A program made the position numbers and the translations under genes. A stretch of DNA of 64,000 nucleotides from the NCBI GenBank assembly GCA_035448545.1, contig DAOTJE010000012.1, positions 1 through 64,000 of the forward strand, written 5' to 3'. This document shows, one piece after another, positions 15,424-24,004 of the stretch. The notes beneath the pieces are model-generated. The model was not told where the DNA came from, made no database searches, and saw only the letters and a list, made by a program, of their open reading frames with translations. The stretch is from Anaerobaca sp035448545 (lineage in GTDB: Bacteria; Planctomycetota; Phycisphaerae; Sedimentisphaerales; Anaerobacaceae). Every line of letters begins with the position of its first letter. Within the stretch, counting starts at the first letter, position 1.

Positions 15424-17181
15424 GTGGTACTTGAGGAGCAAAACGTCTTGAAGACCTTCTGTGCCTTTGTGATGGCCATCGTAACCGTCGCATCGGCAGG
15501 CGCTTCGGCGCCGCGCGATCTGATGAGCGACACGTGGGTTGCGACCGACGCGGTGGGCAGACAGCTTCCGGGCTATGACGACTGCGGTCCGGTGCGCGCC
15601 AATCGCACCGTGGGCATCTTCTACTTCCTCTGGCTGGGCCAGCACGGCACGGGCGGTCCGTTCGACATCACCGAATTGCTCAAGGCGGACCCCGAGAGGC
15701 CGGCGTGGGGACCGCCCGGCGCGTTTCACCACTGGGGCCGGTCGGAGTTGGGCTACTATCTGTCCGACAGCGAGTACGCGATCCGCAAGCACGCCTCGAT
15801 GCTCGTCGACGCGGGGATCGACACACTGATCTTCGACGTCACGAACGCGTTCACGTATCCCGACGTGTACCTGAAGCTGTGCGAGGTCTACCGGCAACTG
15901 CGAGCCGAGGGCCGGCAGACGCCGCAGATCTGTTTTCTGACGCACTCGTCGGCGACAAAGACCATCGAGACACTGTATCGCGACTTCTACGCCAAAGGCC
16001 TCTATCGCGAGTTGTGGTTTCGCTGGAAGGGCAAGCCGCTGATCTTAGGTGGCGCAGCCGATGAGCTGCCTGCGGAGATTGCGGCGTTCTTCTCCCATCG
16101 CGACTGCTGGGCCTGGACGCACGGGCGAGACACCTGGCAGTGGCTCGACCACCCCGAGATGCGTTACGGCTGGCACGAATCGCCCGATAGACCCGAGGAG
16201 CTGGCGGTCAGCGTCGCGCAGCACCCGACGACGAACATCGGGCGCAGTTGCCGCAACGGAATCCAGCCACATACGAACGAATACGGGCTGACCGGTTCGG
16301 AGCATCTGGGCCTGTACTTCGACGAGCAGTGGAGAAGGGCGCTGAAGGTCGATCCCGAATTCGTCTTCCTCACCGGCTGGAACGAGTGGGTCGCTCAGCG
16401 CTTCATCGCGGAGCAGGGCAGCGGGCAGACGTTGCTCGGCCGTACGCTCGCGCCGGGCGAGTCGTTCTTCGTCGACGCTTATAATCAGGAATACAGCCGT
16501 GACGTCGAGCCGATGCAAGGCGGGCACACCGACAGCTACTACTACCAGATGGTCTCGTACATCCGGCGGTACAAAGGCGTTCGCAAGCCGCCCGTGGCGC
16601 AGCGCGACTATCCAATCGCCATCGACGGCCGCTTCGACGACTGGGAACCGGTCGAGCCGGAGTTTCGCGATACGCAAGGCGACGTCGAGCACCGCGATGA
16701 AGCCGGATGGGGCAATGCCGGCCGCTACGTGAACACGACCGGCCGCAACGACTTCGTGACGTTGAAGGTCGCCGTCAACCGCGACGACGTCTGCTTCTAC
16801 GCCCAGACAGCGCGACCCTTGACCCCGCACACCGACCCTAACTGGATGCTGCTGTTCGTTGACGCCGATCGAGACAGCGCTACCGGATGGAACGGATACG
16901 ACTGCCTCCTGAACCTCGAAACCGAAAATGACCACATCACCAGCGTCCGTCGCTTCGTCGACGGCTCGTGGCGGAAGGTTGGCAGCGCGGACTATCGCTA
17001 CGGCGGCAACCAGATGGAGATCGCCGTCCCGCGCGCGACACTCGGGCTCGCGTCCGGCCGCGTCGTGTTCGACTTCCACTGGGCCGACAATGTCCAAAGC
17101 CTGGACGATGTCATCGAATTCGCGATTCACGGCGACAGCGCCCCCAACCGCCGCTTCAACTACCGCTTCCAACGACAGTGA
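15424..17181 (+). CDS. Secreted GH99-like glycoside hydrolase with C-terminal sugar-binding domain
   Basis: The 585-aa frame starts at GTG 15424 (GGAG 7 bases upstream); an alternative TTG at 15448 with GAGGAG upstream gives a tidier signal peptide (MKTFCAFVMAIVTVASAGASA). The N-terminal 380 residues resemble the GH99/GH71-like hypothetical hydrolases (VGIFYFLWLGQHG, GIDTLIFDVTNAFTYPDVYLKLCEVY, FLTGWNEWVAQRF with a typical WNEW). The last 190 residues look like a CBM9-like beta-sandwich (AIDGRFDDWEPVEPEFRDTQGD...FVDADRDSATGW). It probably acts on extracellular polysaccharide; the substrate is not evident. Confidence 0.7.
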   Translation: MVLEEQNVLKTFCAFVMAIVTVASAGASAPRDLMSDTWVATDAVGRQLPGYDDCGPVRANRTVGIFYFLWLGQHGTGGPFDITELLKADPERPAWGPPGAFHHWGRSELGYYLSDSEYAIRKHASMLVDAGIDTLIFDVTNAFTYPDVYLKLCEVYRQLRAEGRQTPQICFLTHSSATKTIETLYRDFYAKGLYRELWFRWKGKPLILGGAADELPAEIAAFFSHRDCWAWTHGRDTWQWLDHPEMRYGWHESPDRPEELAVSVAQHPTTNIGRSCRNGIQPHTNEYGLTGSEHLGLYFDEQWRRALKVDPEFVFLTGWNEWVAQRFIAEQGSGQTLLGRTLAPGESFFVDAYNQEYSRDVEPMQGGHTDSYYYQMVSYIRRYKGVRKPPVAQRDYPIAIDGRFDDWEPVEPEFRDTQGDVEHRDEAGWGNAGRYVNTTGRNDFVTLKVAVNRDDVCFYAQTARPLTPHTDPNWMLLFVDADRDSATGWNGYDCLLNLETENDHITSVRRFVDGSWRKVGSADYRYGGNQMEIAVPRATLGLASGRVVFDFHWADNVQSLDDVIEFAIHGDSAPNRRFNYRFQRQ

Positions 17182-17223
17182 GATTCGCCCCCAAACCGTC
17201 ATTTCAACGAAAATCAGCCGCCC

Positions 17224-17695
17224 TTGTCATTCCGACTGGAGCGAAGCGGAATGGAGGAATCCGGCATCGGCTTGGCATAGGTGCTATGATACAGCAATGC
17301 GGGCAGGAAGGGTGTATTACGTCTACATCGTATCGAATCAATCGCGGACGCTGTATGTGGGCGTGACGAACAGCATTCGCCGACGGATCGCACAGCACAA
17401 GGCGGGTGAGGTCGAGGGCTTCACCCGGCGGTACCACATCGGCACGCTCGTTCACTTCGAAGTCTTCGGTGATGTGCACGCCGCAATCTTGCGCGAAAAG
17501 CAGATCAAACGCTGGCGACGGGACAAGAAGATCGCGCTGATCCTGCGCGAGAACCCGGACTGGCACGACCTGAGCGATGGATGGTATTGAAGAGCGCGTG
17601 GGTGGCCTTGGGATCGGTTCAGCGATGGCGCTCGCCACAAAAGTACCTCTGTGCATGGTCGTTAGCCAGATCCCTCGACTGGGCTCGGGATGACA
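17224..17695 (+). mobile_element. Family A element carrying a GIY-YIG gene (copy 2)
   Basis: A well-preserved left arm (17224-17264, TTGTCATTCCGACTGGAGCG ...) and right arm (17664-17695, AGCCAGATCCCTCGACTGG ... GGGATGACA) enclose the second GIY-YIG gene. This is the clearest case for the nuclease gene sitting in the loop of the repeat. Confidence 0.7.
17297..17590 (+). CDS. GIY-YIG nuclease family protein (copy 2)
   Basis: A 97-aa protein, MRAGRVYYVYIVSNQSRTLYVGVTNSIRRRIAQHK..., with the same GIY-YIG core and the conserved ILREKQIKRWRRDKKIALI segment. It differs from copy 1 at a small minority of residues, so the duplication is real and under constraint. A TATGAT box lies 6 bases before the ATG (leaderless layout again). 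The flanks are family A arms. Confidence 0.85.
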   Translation: MRAGRVYYVYIVSNQSRTLYVGVTNSIRRRIAQHKAGEVEGFTRRYHIGTLVHFEVFGDVHAAILREKQIKRWRRDKKIALILRENPDWHDLSDGWY

Positions 17696-17805
17696 GAGTC
17701 GTGGTCGCGTGCGATTTGCGTCCGGAGGGCCATTCGGTGGTCAACCATTGTTTCTGCCCCGCGAGATACGAGCAAAGCCTTTCCCGACTGAAGCCTTCCT
17801 CCTCC

Positions 17806-17945
17806 TTGTCATTCCGACTGGAGCGAAGCGCAAAGGAGGAATCCGGCCACGAATTCGACGCGCGCAGAGTCGATGGCCAGACCCATTCGACTTGCCCATT
17901 CGGCTCCGCTCAGGGCTCACGGCTGCGTTCCGCTCAGGGTGACAA
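17806..17945 (+). repeat. Family A inverted-arm repeat
   Basis: The left arm TTGTCATTCCGACTGGAGCG ... GGAATCCGGCC and a longer right arm ending CGCTCAGGGTGACAA enclose a 22-base loop. It lies in the 444-base gap before the rhamnosidase gene. I see nothing else in that gap. Confidence 0.65.
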
Positions 17946-18034
17946 AGGGGTCGCTGCGAGGGATGGCGATAGACAAAGCGTCGAGGGTTTGCTATGACAT
18001 GGGGGGCAATGAGAAGGGTTTTTCGGAGATCATC

Positions 18035-19789
18035 ATGAGAATCCACAATCATTCGGGCCTGTTGGCGGTGTTGTGCGGCTTGTGTGCAGCGGCGGGTGCG
18101 GCGTTGCCGGCGCCGCTGGCGGACATGGACACGAGGGCGACCAGCGATCCGCGCGTACGGTCTTACGTTCTGCCGGCGCGGGTCGTCTGGGCCAGCGATG
18201 GCGACGGCGTTCAGAACGCCGGGGCGCTGCTGCAAGGGCGCTCAGGTCAGGTCACGCTCGATGCGTCGAATCCGTGCGTGCTCGACAGCCGCAAAGGCGA
18301 TGCCGCGATCCTGCTCGATTTCGGCAAGGAACTGCACGGCGGCGTGCAGATCATGGTCTGGCACAGCAAGGACAACAAGCCCGTCCGCCTGCGTGTGCGC
18401 TTCGGCGAATCGGCCAGCGAGGCGATGGCGGAGTTCGGCGGCGCCAAGAACACGACCAACGACCACGCGATCCGCGACCAGACCACGCTCGTTCCCTGGC
18501 TGGGTACTGCCGAGATCGGCAACACGGGCTTTCGTTTCGTGCGGATCGACCTGGCGGATGCGAACAGCTTCGTGCAGCTCAAGAGCATCCGCGCGGTGTT
18601 CCTGTATCGCGACCTCGACTATCTCGGTTCGTTCCGCTGCAGTGACGAGCGGCTCAACCGCATCTGGCAGACGGGCGCGTACACGGTGCACCTGAACATG
18701 CAGGACTATCTCTGGGACGGCATCAAGCGCGACCGACTCGTCTGGATCGGCGACATGCACCCCGAGACCGAGACGATCCGCGCCGTCTTCGGCGCCAGCG
18801 ACGTCGTGCCGGCCAGCCTCGACCTGATCCGCGACGAGACGCCCTCGCCGCGCTGGATGAACGGCATCAGCTCCTACTCGATGTGGTGGGTGCTGATCCA
18901 CCACTCCTGGTACAGCTACACGGGTGACATCGACTATCTGCGACAGCAGCGGACATACCTGGTCGATCTGCTCGGTCGGCTGGCGAACTGCGTCGGGCCG
19001 GACGGGCGCGAGGCGATGCCCGAAGGCCGCTTCCTCGACTGGCCCAGCAGCGAGAACAAGCCGGCCATCCACGCGGGCCTGCATTCGCTTCTGGTGATGA
19101 CGCTGCGAGCGGGCGCGGAATTGTGCGAAGTGCTGGATGAGCCGGCGACGCGGGACAAGTGCTTCGCAAGCGTGGAGAAGCTCATCAAGCACAGGCCCGA
19201 CCCGGCGGGCAGCAAGCAGGCCGCGGCGCTGATGGCGCTGGCGGGCCTGGACGATGCCGCCAGGCTCAATCGCGAGGTGCTGGCGGTGGATGGCCCGCAG
19301 CGAATGAGCACGTTCTACGGCTACTACGTGCTTCAGGCCCGCGCGATGGCAGGCGATTACCAGGGCGCCCTCGACGTGATCCGCCAGTACTGGGGCGCGA
19401 TGCTCGACCTCGGGGCGACCACGTTCTGGGAGGATTTCGATCTGCAATGGACGACGAACGCCGCACGGATCGACGAACTCGTCCCCGAGGGCAAGAAGGA
19501 CCTTCACGGCGATTTCGGCAACTACTGCTACAAGGGCTTTCGGCACAGTCTCTGTCATGGCTGGGCGTCGGGCCCGACCGCGTGGCTCAGCGAGCACGTG
19601 CTGGGCGTTCGGATCGTTGAACCCGGCTGCGCCGTCGTGCGAATCGAGCCACATCTGGGTGATCTCGACTGGGTCGAAGGCACATTCCCCACGCCGAAAG
19701 GTGTGATCCACGTCCGGCATGAGAAGAAGGCCGACGGTGCCGTTGCGTCAAGGATTGAAGCGCCGTCGGGAGTCCGGGTGCTTCGATAG
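18035..19789 (+). CDS. Secreted alpha-L-rhamnosidase (GH78-like)
   Basis: A 584-aa protein starting at ATG 18035 (GGAG upstream), with a signal peptide (LLAVLCGLCAAAGAALPAP). The GH78 catalytic-region motif DGIKRDRLVWIGDMHPE lies near base 18715, with the conserved Arg-Asp...Trp-Gly-Asp layout that carries the general acid in GH78 enzymes. An (alpha/alpha)6 barrel region follows (WMNGISSYSMWWVLIHHSWYSYTGDIDYL, EGRFLDWPSSENKPAIHAGLHSLLV) and ends with a C-terminal beta domain (EPGCAVVRIEPHLGDLDWVEGTFPTPKGVIHV). It would release terminal L-rhamnose from plant or algal glycans. It shares a locus with a GH99-like protein and, further right, two sulfatases. Confidence 0.85.
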   Translation: MRIHNHSGLLAVLCGLCAAAGAALPAPLADMDTRATSDPRVRSYVLPARVVWASDGDGVQNAGALLQGRSGQVTLDASNPCVLDSRKGDAAILLDFGKELHGGVQIMVWHSKDNKPVRLRVRFGESASEAMAEFGGAKNTTNDHAIRDQTTLVPWLGTAEIGNTGFRFVRIDLADANSFVQLKSIRAVFLYRDLDYLGSFRCSDERLNRIWQTGAYTVHLNMQDYLWDGIKRDRLVWIGDMHPETETIRAVFGASDVVPASLDLIRDETPSPRWMNGISSYSMWWVLIHHSWYSYTGDIDYLRQQRTYLVDLLGRLANCVGPDGREAMPEGRFLDWPSSENKPAIHAGLHSLLVMTLRAGAELCEVLDEPATRDKCFASVEKLIKHRPDPAGSKQAAALMALAGLDDAARLNREVLAVDGPQRMSTFYGYYVLQARAMAGDYQGALDVIRQYWGAMLDLGATTFWEDFDLQWTTNAARIDELVPEGKKDLHGDFGNYCYKGFRHSLCHGWASGPTAWLSEHVLGVRIVEPGCAVVRIEPHLGDLDWVEGTFPTPKGVIHVRHEKKADGAVASRIEAPSGVRVLR

Positions 19790-19818
19790 CAATCGGCGAG
19801 AAGGCGGCAGAGCAGGCG

Positions 19819-20694
19819 ATGAGACACACGTTGCAGACCGTCTCGATTTTGCTGTGCGTCGCATGTGCCGCTGCGACGGGCGCCGAGGCTCCGTTCACCG
19901 TGGGTCAGCAGTGGACGTATCGCCACACCGGGCCCAAGCCGGGCAGTTTCGAGCCGAACGCCATCGACGGCCAGCGGATCGCCCAGGTGATCGGCGAGGA
20001 CCCCAACCACAGGCTCTGGATCATCGAGGAGCGCTACACCAACAGCTCCGATCCCGTCGGCCGGCTTCACATCGATCGGAACCGGATGGTCGTCGCCATC
20101 GAGATCGAGAGCGGGCAGGGACCGCCCGGCCTGCTGCAATACGACCCACCCGTCCCGTATGAGGCGCCCGATCTGGCCGTCGGCCGGAAAGCCACGATCG
20201 AGACGACGCTGCGGATGGACTCGCCCAAATTCAGCATGCCGACCACGCTCGAATTCGAGCGGCTTGCGGACGAGACCGTCGAGACCGACGCGGGCACGTT
20301 CGAGACCTGCCGACATTACAGGATGACCAGCCGCGCCACGTTCGACCTCAGGATCGCCAAGGTCCCCGTGAGCGAAGAACGGCATCGATGGTTCCATCCG
20401 CGCGCCAACGGCCTGGTCAAAGAGACCTATCATCGCGAGCCGGTCAAGTTCCTCTCCTGGTCTCGCCCCGGTTACGACGCGTCAAGCATCCTTACCGCGT
20501 TCGGCATCGAGGCAGTCTTCGAGACGACCGCACCGGCCGAGAGGCCGCCGGCTTCTTCATCGCACAGCACGCAGACCCGTCCAGGCGGGATTCTGCTGCT
20601 GATCGTCGCTGTGGCTGTGGCCGCGATGGGTGTGCTCCTGCTCGGCCGCAGATCGGCGAAGCGGCCTGGTGCGAATTCCGATAGAAACCTGTGA
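19819..20694 (+). CDS. Membrane-anchored periplasmic protein (TapB-like domain)
   Basis: A 291-aa protein with an N-terminal signal peptide (MRHTLQTVSILLCVACAAATGAEA), a beta-rich soluble domain and a C-terminal transmembrane segment (GGILLLIVAVAVAAMGVLLLGRRSAKR) after a Ser/Thr/Pro linker. The domain pattern FTVGQQWTYRHTGPK...VGRKATIET...TDAGTFETCRHYRM...VPVSEERHRWFHPRANGLVKETY resembles TapB/DUF3108-like proteins with no known enzymology. It is 29 bases after the rhamnosidase and probably in the same operon. Confidence 0.6.
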   Translation: MRHTLQTVSILLCVACAAATGAEAPFTVGQQWTYRHTGPKPGSFEPNAIDGQRIAQVIGEDPNHRLWIIEERYTNSSDPVGRLHIDRNRMVVAIEIESGQGPPGLLQYDPPVPYEAPDLAVGRKATIETTLRMDSPKFSMPTTLEFERLADETVETDAGTFETCRHYRMTSRATFDLRIAKVPVSEERHRWFHPRANGLVKETYHREPVKFLSWSRPGYDASSILTAFGIEAVFETTAPAERPPASSSHSTQTRPGGILLLIVAVAVAAMGVLLLGRRSAKRPGANSDRNL

Positions 20695-20698
20695 AAAT

Positions 20699-20743
20699 TA
20701 CGTAGTTGCCACAATTGACGACCTTTCCCAAAAACGGGAAATT
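20699..20743 (+). promoter_or_regulatory. Composite promoter with TACGTA element
   Basis: TACGTA (20699-20704) is followed 16 bases later by a -35-like TTGACG (20715-20720) within CCACAATTGACG; a weak GAAATT -10 lies after 17 bases. The same TACGTA + CCACAATTGAC arrangement and spacing recur at 61254-61274. A long leader of about 240 bases without any recognised gene precedes the cysteine-rich protein. Confidence 0.4.
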
Positions 20744-20987
20744 CGTCGGCATGACACCTTTGGATTCGTACACCTCGATGTAACACGCAGCTCTCCAAAA
20801 TCTCCGGTGGTCTTTCGCTCGCAGCGCATGCGGCCTGTCGTCTGGCGGGTCAATCGATCTTCCGAGCGACGGCAGTTCTCCAACGCATAGGAAGCAGCGT
20901 GCGACAGGTGTCTGCACGTGAACCGGATCGGTGCGGGAAGGGCCGATCGGAACAAAGACTCAACATCCAATTACAGGGAGGTATCTC

Positions 20988-21482
20988 ATGAAGAAGACCG
21001 CATTGATCCTGTTTCTGGTGCTCGGGCTCAGCGGCACCGCGCTGGGCTATTGCCCGGTGTGCGTGTCGGCAAGCCCGGCGTGTCCATCCTGCGATGATCC
21101 CGTGGCACTGACCATCCAGACCTCCGTTCCAGGCACCTGCACTGTACCGCCCGGCAATATGACAGTCTGCGTTAATCCTTGCACGCGCATCATCACCGTC
21201 GACGTCGTGGCGAACTGTACGTCCACCTGTGGTTGCACACCTTTGACACTGACCGGCGGTGACCTGAACCTTGGCACGCTGCCTTGCGGCCTGTACATGG
21301 TCGTGGTCAAGGTGTACCGCCAATCTTCGGGCGGCTGCTGCAACCCATGCGGCTCGCGGCCCGTCTTCTGCGGCATGGCGATGAAGTCCTTCAAGGTCGT
21401 CTGCGACTGCTGCGGCTGCTACCCGTGCCGGTGCATGTTCTGCTGGCCTTGCTGGTGCTGCCCGACGAATACTGTGGATTAG
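20988..21482 (+). CDS. Cysteine-rich exported protein
   Basis: A 164-aa protein with a strong ribosome-binding site (AGGGAGG) and a signal peptide (MKKTALILFLVLGLSGTALG). The mature chain holds about 25 Cys, with a final segment made mostly of CC, CxC and CxxC patterns (VCDCCGCYPCRCMFCWPC...). No known family is recognised. The pattern suggests a disulfide-rich extracellular protein or metal binding; both are inference. It is expressed from a composite promoter shared in form with a beta-helix gene near the window end. Confidence 0.65.
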   Translation: MKKTALILFLVLGLSGTALGYCPVCVSASPACPSCDDPVALTIQTSVPGTCTVPPGNMTVCVNPCTRIITVDVVANCTSTCGCTPLTLTGGDLNLGTLPCGLYMVVVKVYRQSSGGCCNPCGSRPVFCGMAMKSFKVVCDCCGCYPCRCMFCWPCWCCPTNTVD

Positions 21483-21515
21483 ACCCCGAAGCTATCGTTC
21501 CAGATTGAACCAAGA

Positions 21516-21556
21516 GCGGTCCGGACGGTTGCGCTCCGCGGGGCCTTCCGTCCGGA
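21516..21556. terminator. Hairpin between convergent genes
   Basis: A 9-bp perfect stem (TCCGGACGG and CCGTCCGGA) with a 20-base loop lies between the cysteine-rich gene and the convergent PfkB gene. The downstream T-run is poor, so its strength as a terminator is uncertain. Confidence 0.4.
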
Positions 21557-21608
21557 GTTACGAGGAGGAGGCCCTTCCCCACAGAGGAGGGTGACTTTTT
21601 CTCTTGCG

Positions 21609-22583
21609 CTAATTCCGCGGCAGCAGGTCGATGTCTTCGCGCTGGAGCAGTTGGATGATGTCGGCCTTGCTCGGCAGCGCCTCGATCCCGCCGAACTTCG
21701 TGCACGCCAGGGCGCCGGCGGCCGAGGCGAACTTCACCCCCTCGCGAATGTCGTCCTTGACGGCGCAATAGGCGGCCAGAGCGCCGGCGAACGCCGCCCC
21801 GCTGCCGGTGTGGTCGACCAGGTCCACCTCGAACGCCGGAACGTGGTCGGCCCCGCTGCGATCGACCACCATGCATCCGCGACGGCCCATCGTGATCACG
21901 GCGCAGCGCGCCCCGCGCGCCACAAGCTCGGACCCGATGAGCTTGGCGGTGCGGATGGTCGCCGTCGACTGGTCGGTGATATCGGCCGCTTCATAGAGAT
22001 TGGGAATCAGAACGTCGGCGGCAAAATACTCGACGGGCAGGTCCAGTCCCCGTTGGTTCTCATGCTCGGTCGGCCTCGACGGATCGAAAATCACCTTGGT
22101 GCGGTGCAGCTCGCAGCATCGCAGGGCTCGGGTGATCGCTTCCTGCGGCAGGCAGCCGTGCATCAGGCAAACCTCCGCCTCGGCGATCAGTTCCTCGGCC
22201 GCGTCGATGTCCGCCGCCAGCAGAGCGCAGTTGGCGCCCGAGTAATGGCAGCAGGCGTTCTCGCCCTCGGCGTTGACATGGGTCACGACGACGCCGGTGT
22301 TCTTGGCGGGGGCCGTATACACATAGTCCACGTTGACTTTGTAGTCGGTCAGGATCTTCTTTGCCAGCGGACCGAAAGGATCGCCGCCGACCTTGCTGAT
22401 CAGATGTACCTGGCAGCCGAGCAACGCCACCTGCACCGCCTGCAACGGTCCGGGCCCGGCCAGCGAATAGGACAGGGCCGAACCGCTGACGGACTGGCCC
22501 GCGGCGGGAATCTTGGCGCATTTGAAGGCCATGTCGATGTAGGTGCTGCCGATCACGACGATCTTGGGAATCCGTTCCACCAT
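21609..22583 (-). CDS. PfkB-family protein, catalytic motifs degenerate
   Basis: A 324-aa ribokinase-fold protein: MVERIPKIVVIGSTYIDMAFKCAKIPAAGQSVSG..., VIFDPSRP, and a C-terminal VDLVDHTGSGAAFAGALAAYCAV. In active PfkB kinases the C-terminal motif is DTxGAGDxF with a catalytic Asp; here it reads DHTGSGAAF, so that Asp is Ala. The usual Gly-Gly-x-Gly-x-Asn substrate motif near the N-terminus is LAGPGPLQ. Both changes suggest loss of sugar-kinase activity. The promoter at 22620-22648 drives it. Confidence 0.8.
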   Translation of the reverse strand: MVERIPKIVVIGSTYIDMAFKCAKIPAAGQSVSGSALSYSLAGPGPLQAVQVALLGCQVHLISKVGGDPFGPLAKKILTDYKVNVDYVYTAPAKNTGVVVTHVNAEGENACCHYSGANCALLAADIDAAEELIAEAEVCLMHGCLPQEAITRALRCCELHRTKVIFDPSRPTEHENQRGLDLPVEYFAADVLIPNLYEAADITDQSTATIRTAKLIGSELVARGARCAVITMGRRGCMVVDRSGADHVPAFEVDLVDHTGSGAAFAGALAAYCAVKDDIREGVKFASAAGALACTKFGGIEALPSKADIIQLLQREDIDLLPRN

Positions 22584-22619
22584 GGCTAACCTCTGGCAAT
22601 CATCTCTTCTGGCGGCGTC

Positions 22620-22648
22620 AGTATAGGCTTGCGACGGGCGAAAAACAA
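22620..22648 (-). promoter_or_regulatory. Promoter of the PfkB-family gene
   Basis: On the minus strand: -35 TTGTTT (22648-22643), a 17-base spacer and -10 TATACT (22625-22620). It precedes ATG 22583 by about 30 bases. Confidence 0.5.
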
Positions 22649-22697
22649 AATTTTTCCGGACGCCGGGGCCGCATTACCCTTCTGGGGGTCCTATCGG

Positions 22698-23057
22698 TCA
22701 GATCGGCTGGTTTCTTAACCACCGTTCGATCACCCGCACGATGTAGTCGATCTCCTCGGCCGACAGCGCCCGGCCCTTGCCGATGCCATGCCATTTCGCC
22801 AGGCAGCCCCGGCAGCAGGTGGCGGTGGCGTGCTGGGCGATGAAGACGGGATGGTTGCGCATCGGGGTCTGTCTGCCGTCTTTGGCCGGCTCGGCGTCGG
22901 CCAGGCGAGACTCGACGAACTGCCGGGCGTGCTCGAGCATCGTCTCGATCCCCCGCTGCCGCAGGTACGCCGCTTCCTTCGCCCCCAGCCGAAACCGGCT
23001 GCGAAACCCCGACCGGCCCAACGCCGCAAACAGCTCATCCATGTTCCGGCCAACCAT
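22698..23057 (-). CDS. DUF4186 family protein
   Basis: A 119-aa protein. ATG 23057 is chosen because GGAGG lies at the right distance upstream; the GTG at 23063 would be too close to it. Diagnostic stretches are DGRQTPMRNHPVFIAQHATATCCRGCLAKWHGIGKGR and EEIDYIVRVIERWL. The family is widespread and uncharacterised; the conserved HATATCCRxCLxKWH suggests a metal-binding site. No operon partner is obvious. Confidence 0.85.
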   Translation of the reverse strand: MVGRNMDELFAALGRSGFRSRFRLGAKEAAYLRQRGIETMLEHARQFVESRLADAEPAKDGRQTPMRNHPVFIAQHATATCCRGCLAKWHGIGKGRALSAEEIDYIVRVIERWLRNQPI

Positions 23058-23221
23058 AGCCACAATCCTCCGTGTACCCCTACCGAGAGGATTCTACTGA
23101 GTCTCGGCCGGCGCGAAAAGGCACCGTGAGCGATACGAAGAAGCGCAAGGACTTGCGTCATTTGAGCAGTCGGATGGGCCGAAAATGTGTCTGTCAGCGC
23201 CTGGGGGACCAGGACCGGCGG

Positions 23222-24004
23222 TCACATCCGTTTGCGGACGCCGAAGGTGATGCCGAAATCGGCGGCCCCGTCGTTGAGACCGAATTCCACCATCGCGTCG
23301 AAGTACAGACTCGGGCGGAACTTGTACTGCCCGATCAACAGGATCGAAAGTGGATCGTCTTTGCCCTCAAAGATGGCGGTGCGGCCGTCGAGATAGCTGC
23401 TGACGGTCAGCTTGGGGTCCACCTGATAGGCCAGTCCCAGACTGTAGCGCCAGCGGTTGTCCACGTCGTAGCCGGAAGGCTCACCGACGAACGTGTAGCC
23501 CACATCCGCCAGGACCATCCAGTCCTCGTTCTCCAACCGGCGGGCGAACTCCGCCATCACCGTGAAATCGGCTTCGCCGGTGCCCAGGCCTTTGTCTTCA
23601 TCGGCGGTCGGGATTTTGACGCTGCCGACCAGATCGATGAAGGGCCACGGCCCCTCCTGCTGGACGGCGTAGTAGCGTCCCTTGAGGATGATGTCGCCCA
23701 GACCGACACCGCCGCCGCCTTCGAAGACCTCGGCACCGCCGTCGATGAAGGACACGCCACCGTCGGAAACGTCGAGGTAGGGAATCGTCAGCGTGACATC
23801 GCCTTTGGTGAAGTACCGCTTGACGGTCGCAGCGGTGTAGAGGATGTCCGTGTCCTCGGGCTGGCCGTAATCGCCCGTCAGGTAGGAGAACGACAGGCCG
23901 CATTGCCAGGTCGGGCTGTCCGGTGGAGCAGAAAGGGCGGGGGATGCCGGAAGCATCCCCACTGCCCAGACTGCTATATGGAAGGGAAGTAAATAGCGTT
24001 TCAC
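23222..24004 (-). CDS. Outer-membrane beta-barrel protein
   Basis: A 260-aa protein with a GTG start (24004) that overlaps the stop of the upstream gene (GTGA). The signal peptide is MKRYLLPFHIAVWAVGMLPASPALSA. The remainder alternates amphipathic strands (TWQCGLSFSYLTGDYGQPEDTDILYTAATVKRYFTKGDVTLTIPYLDV... FGLNDGAADFGITFGVRKRM), in the style of transporter-like/DUF3187 barrels. The position downstream of a repeat-rich partner implies joint expression. Substrate unknown. Confidence 0.65.
   Translation of the reverse strand: MKRYLLPFHIAVWAVGMLPASPALSAPPDSPTWQCGLSFSYLTGDYGQPEDTDILYTAATVKRYFTKGDVTLTIPYLDVSDGGVSFIDGGAEVFEGGGGVGLGDIILKGRYYAVQQEGPWPFIDLVGSVKIPTADEDKGLGTGEADFTVMAEFARRLENEDWMVLADVGYTFVGEPSGYDVDNRWRYSLGLAYQVDPKLTVSSYLDGRTAIFEGKDDPLSILLIGQYKFRPSLYFDAMVEFGLNDGAADFGITFGVRKRM

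Noticed and set aside
16045..17202. A 385-codon minus-strand frame
   Set aside because: Antisense to the GH99-like gene.
18242..19720. A 492-codon minus-strand frame
   Set aside because: Antisense to the rhamnosidase; no start context and no family.
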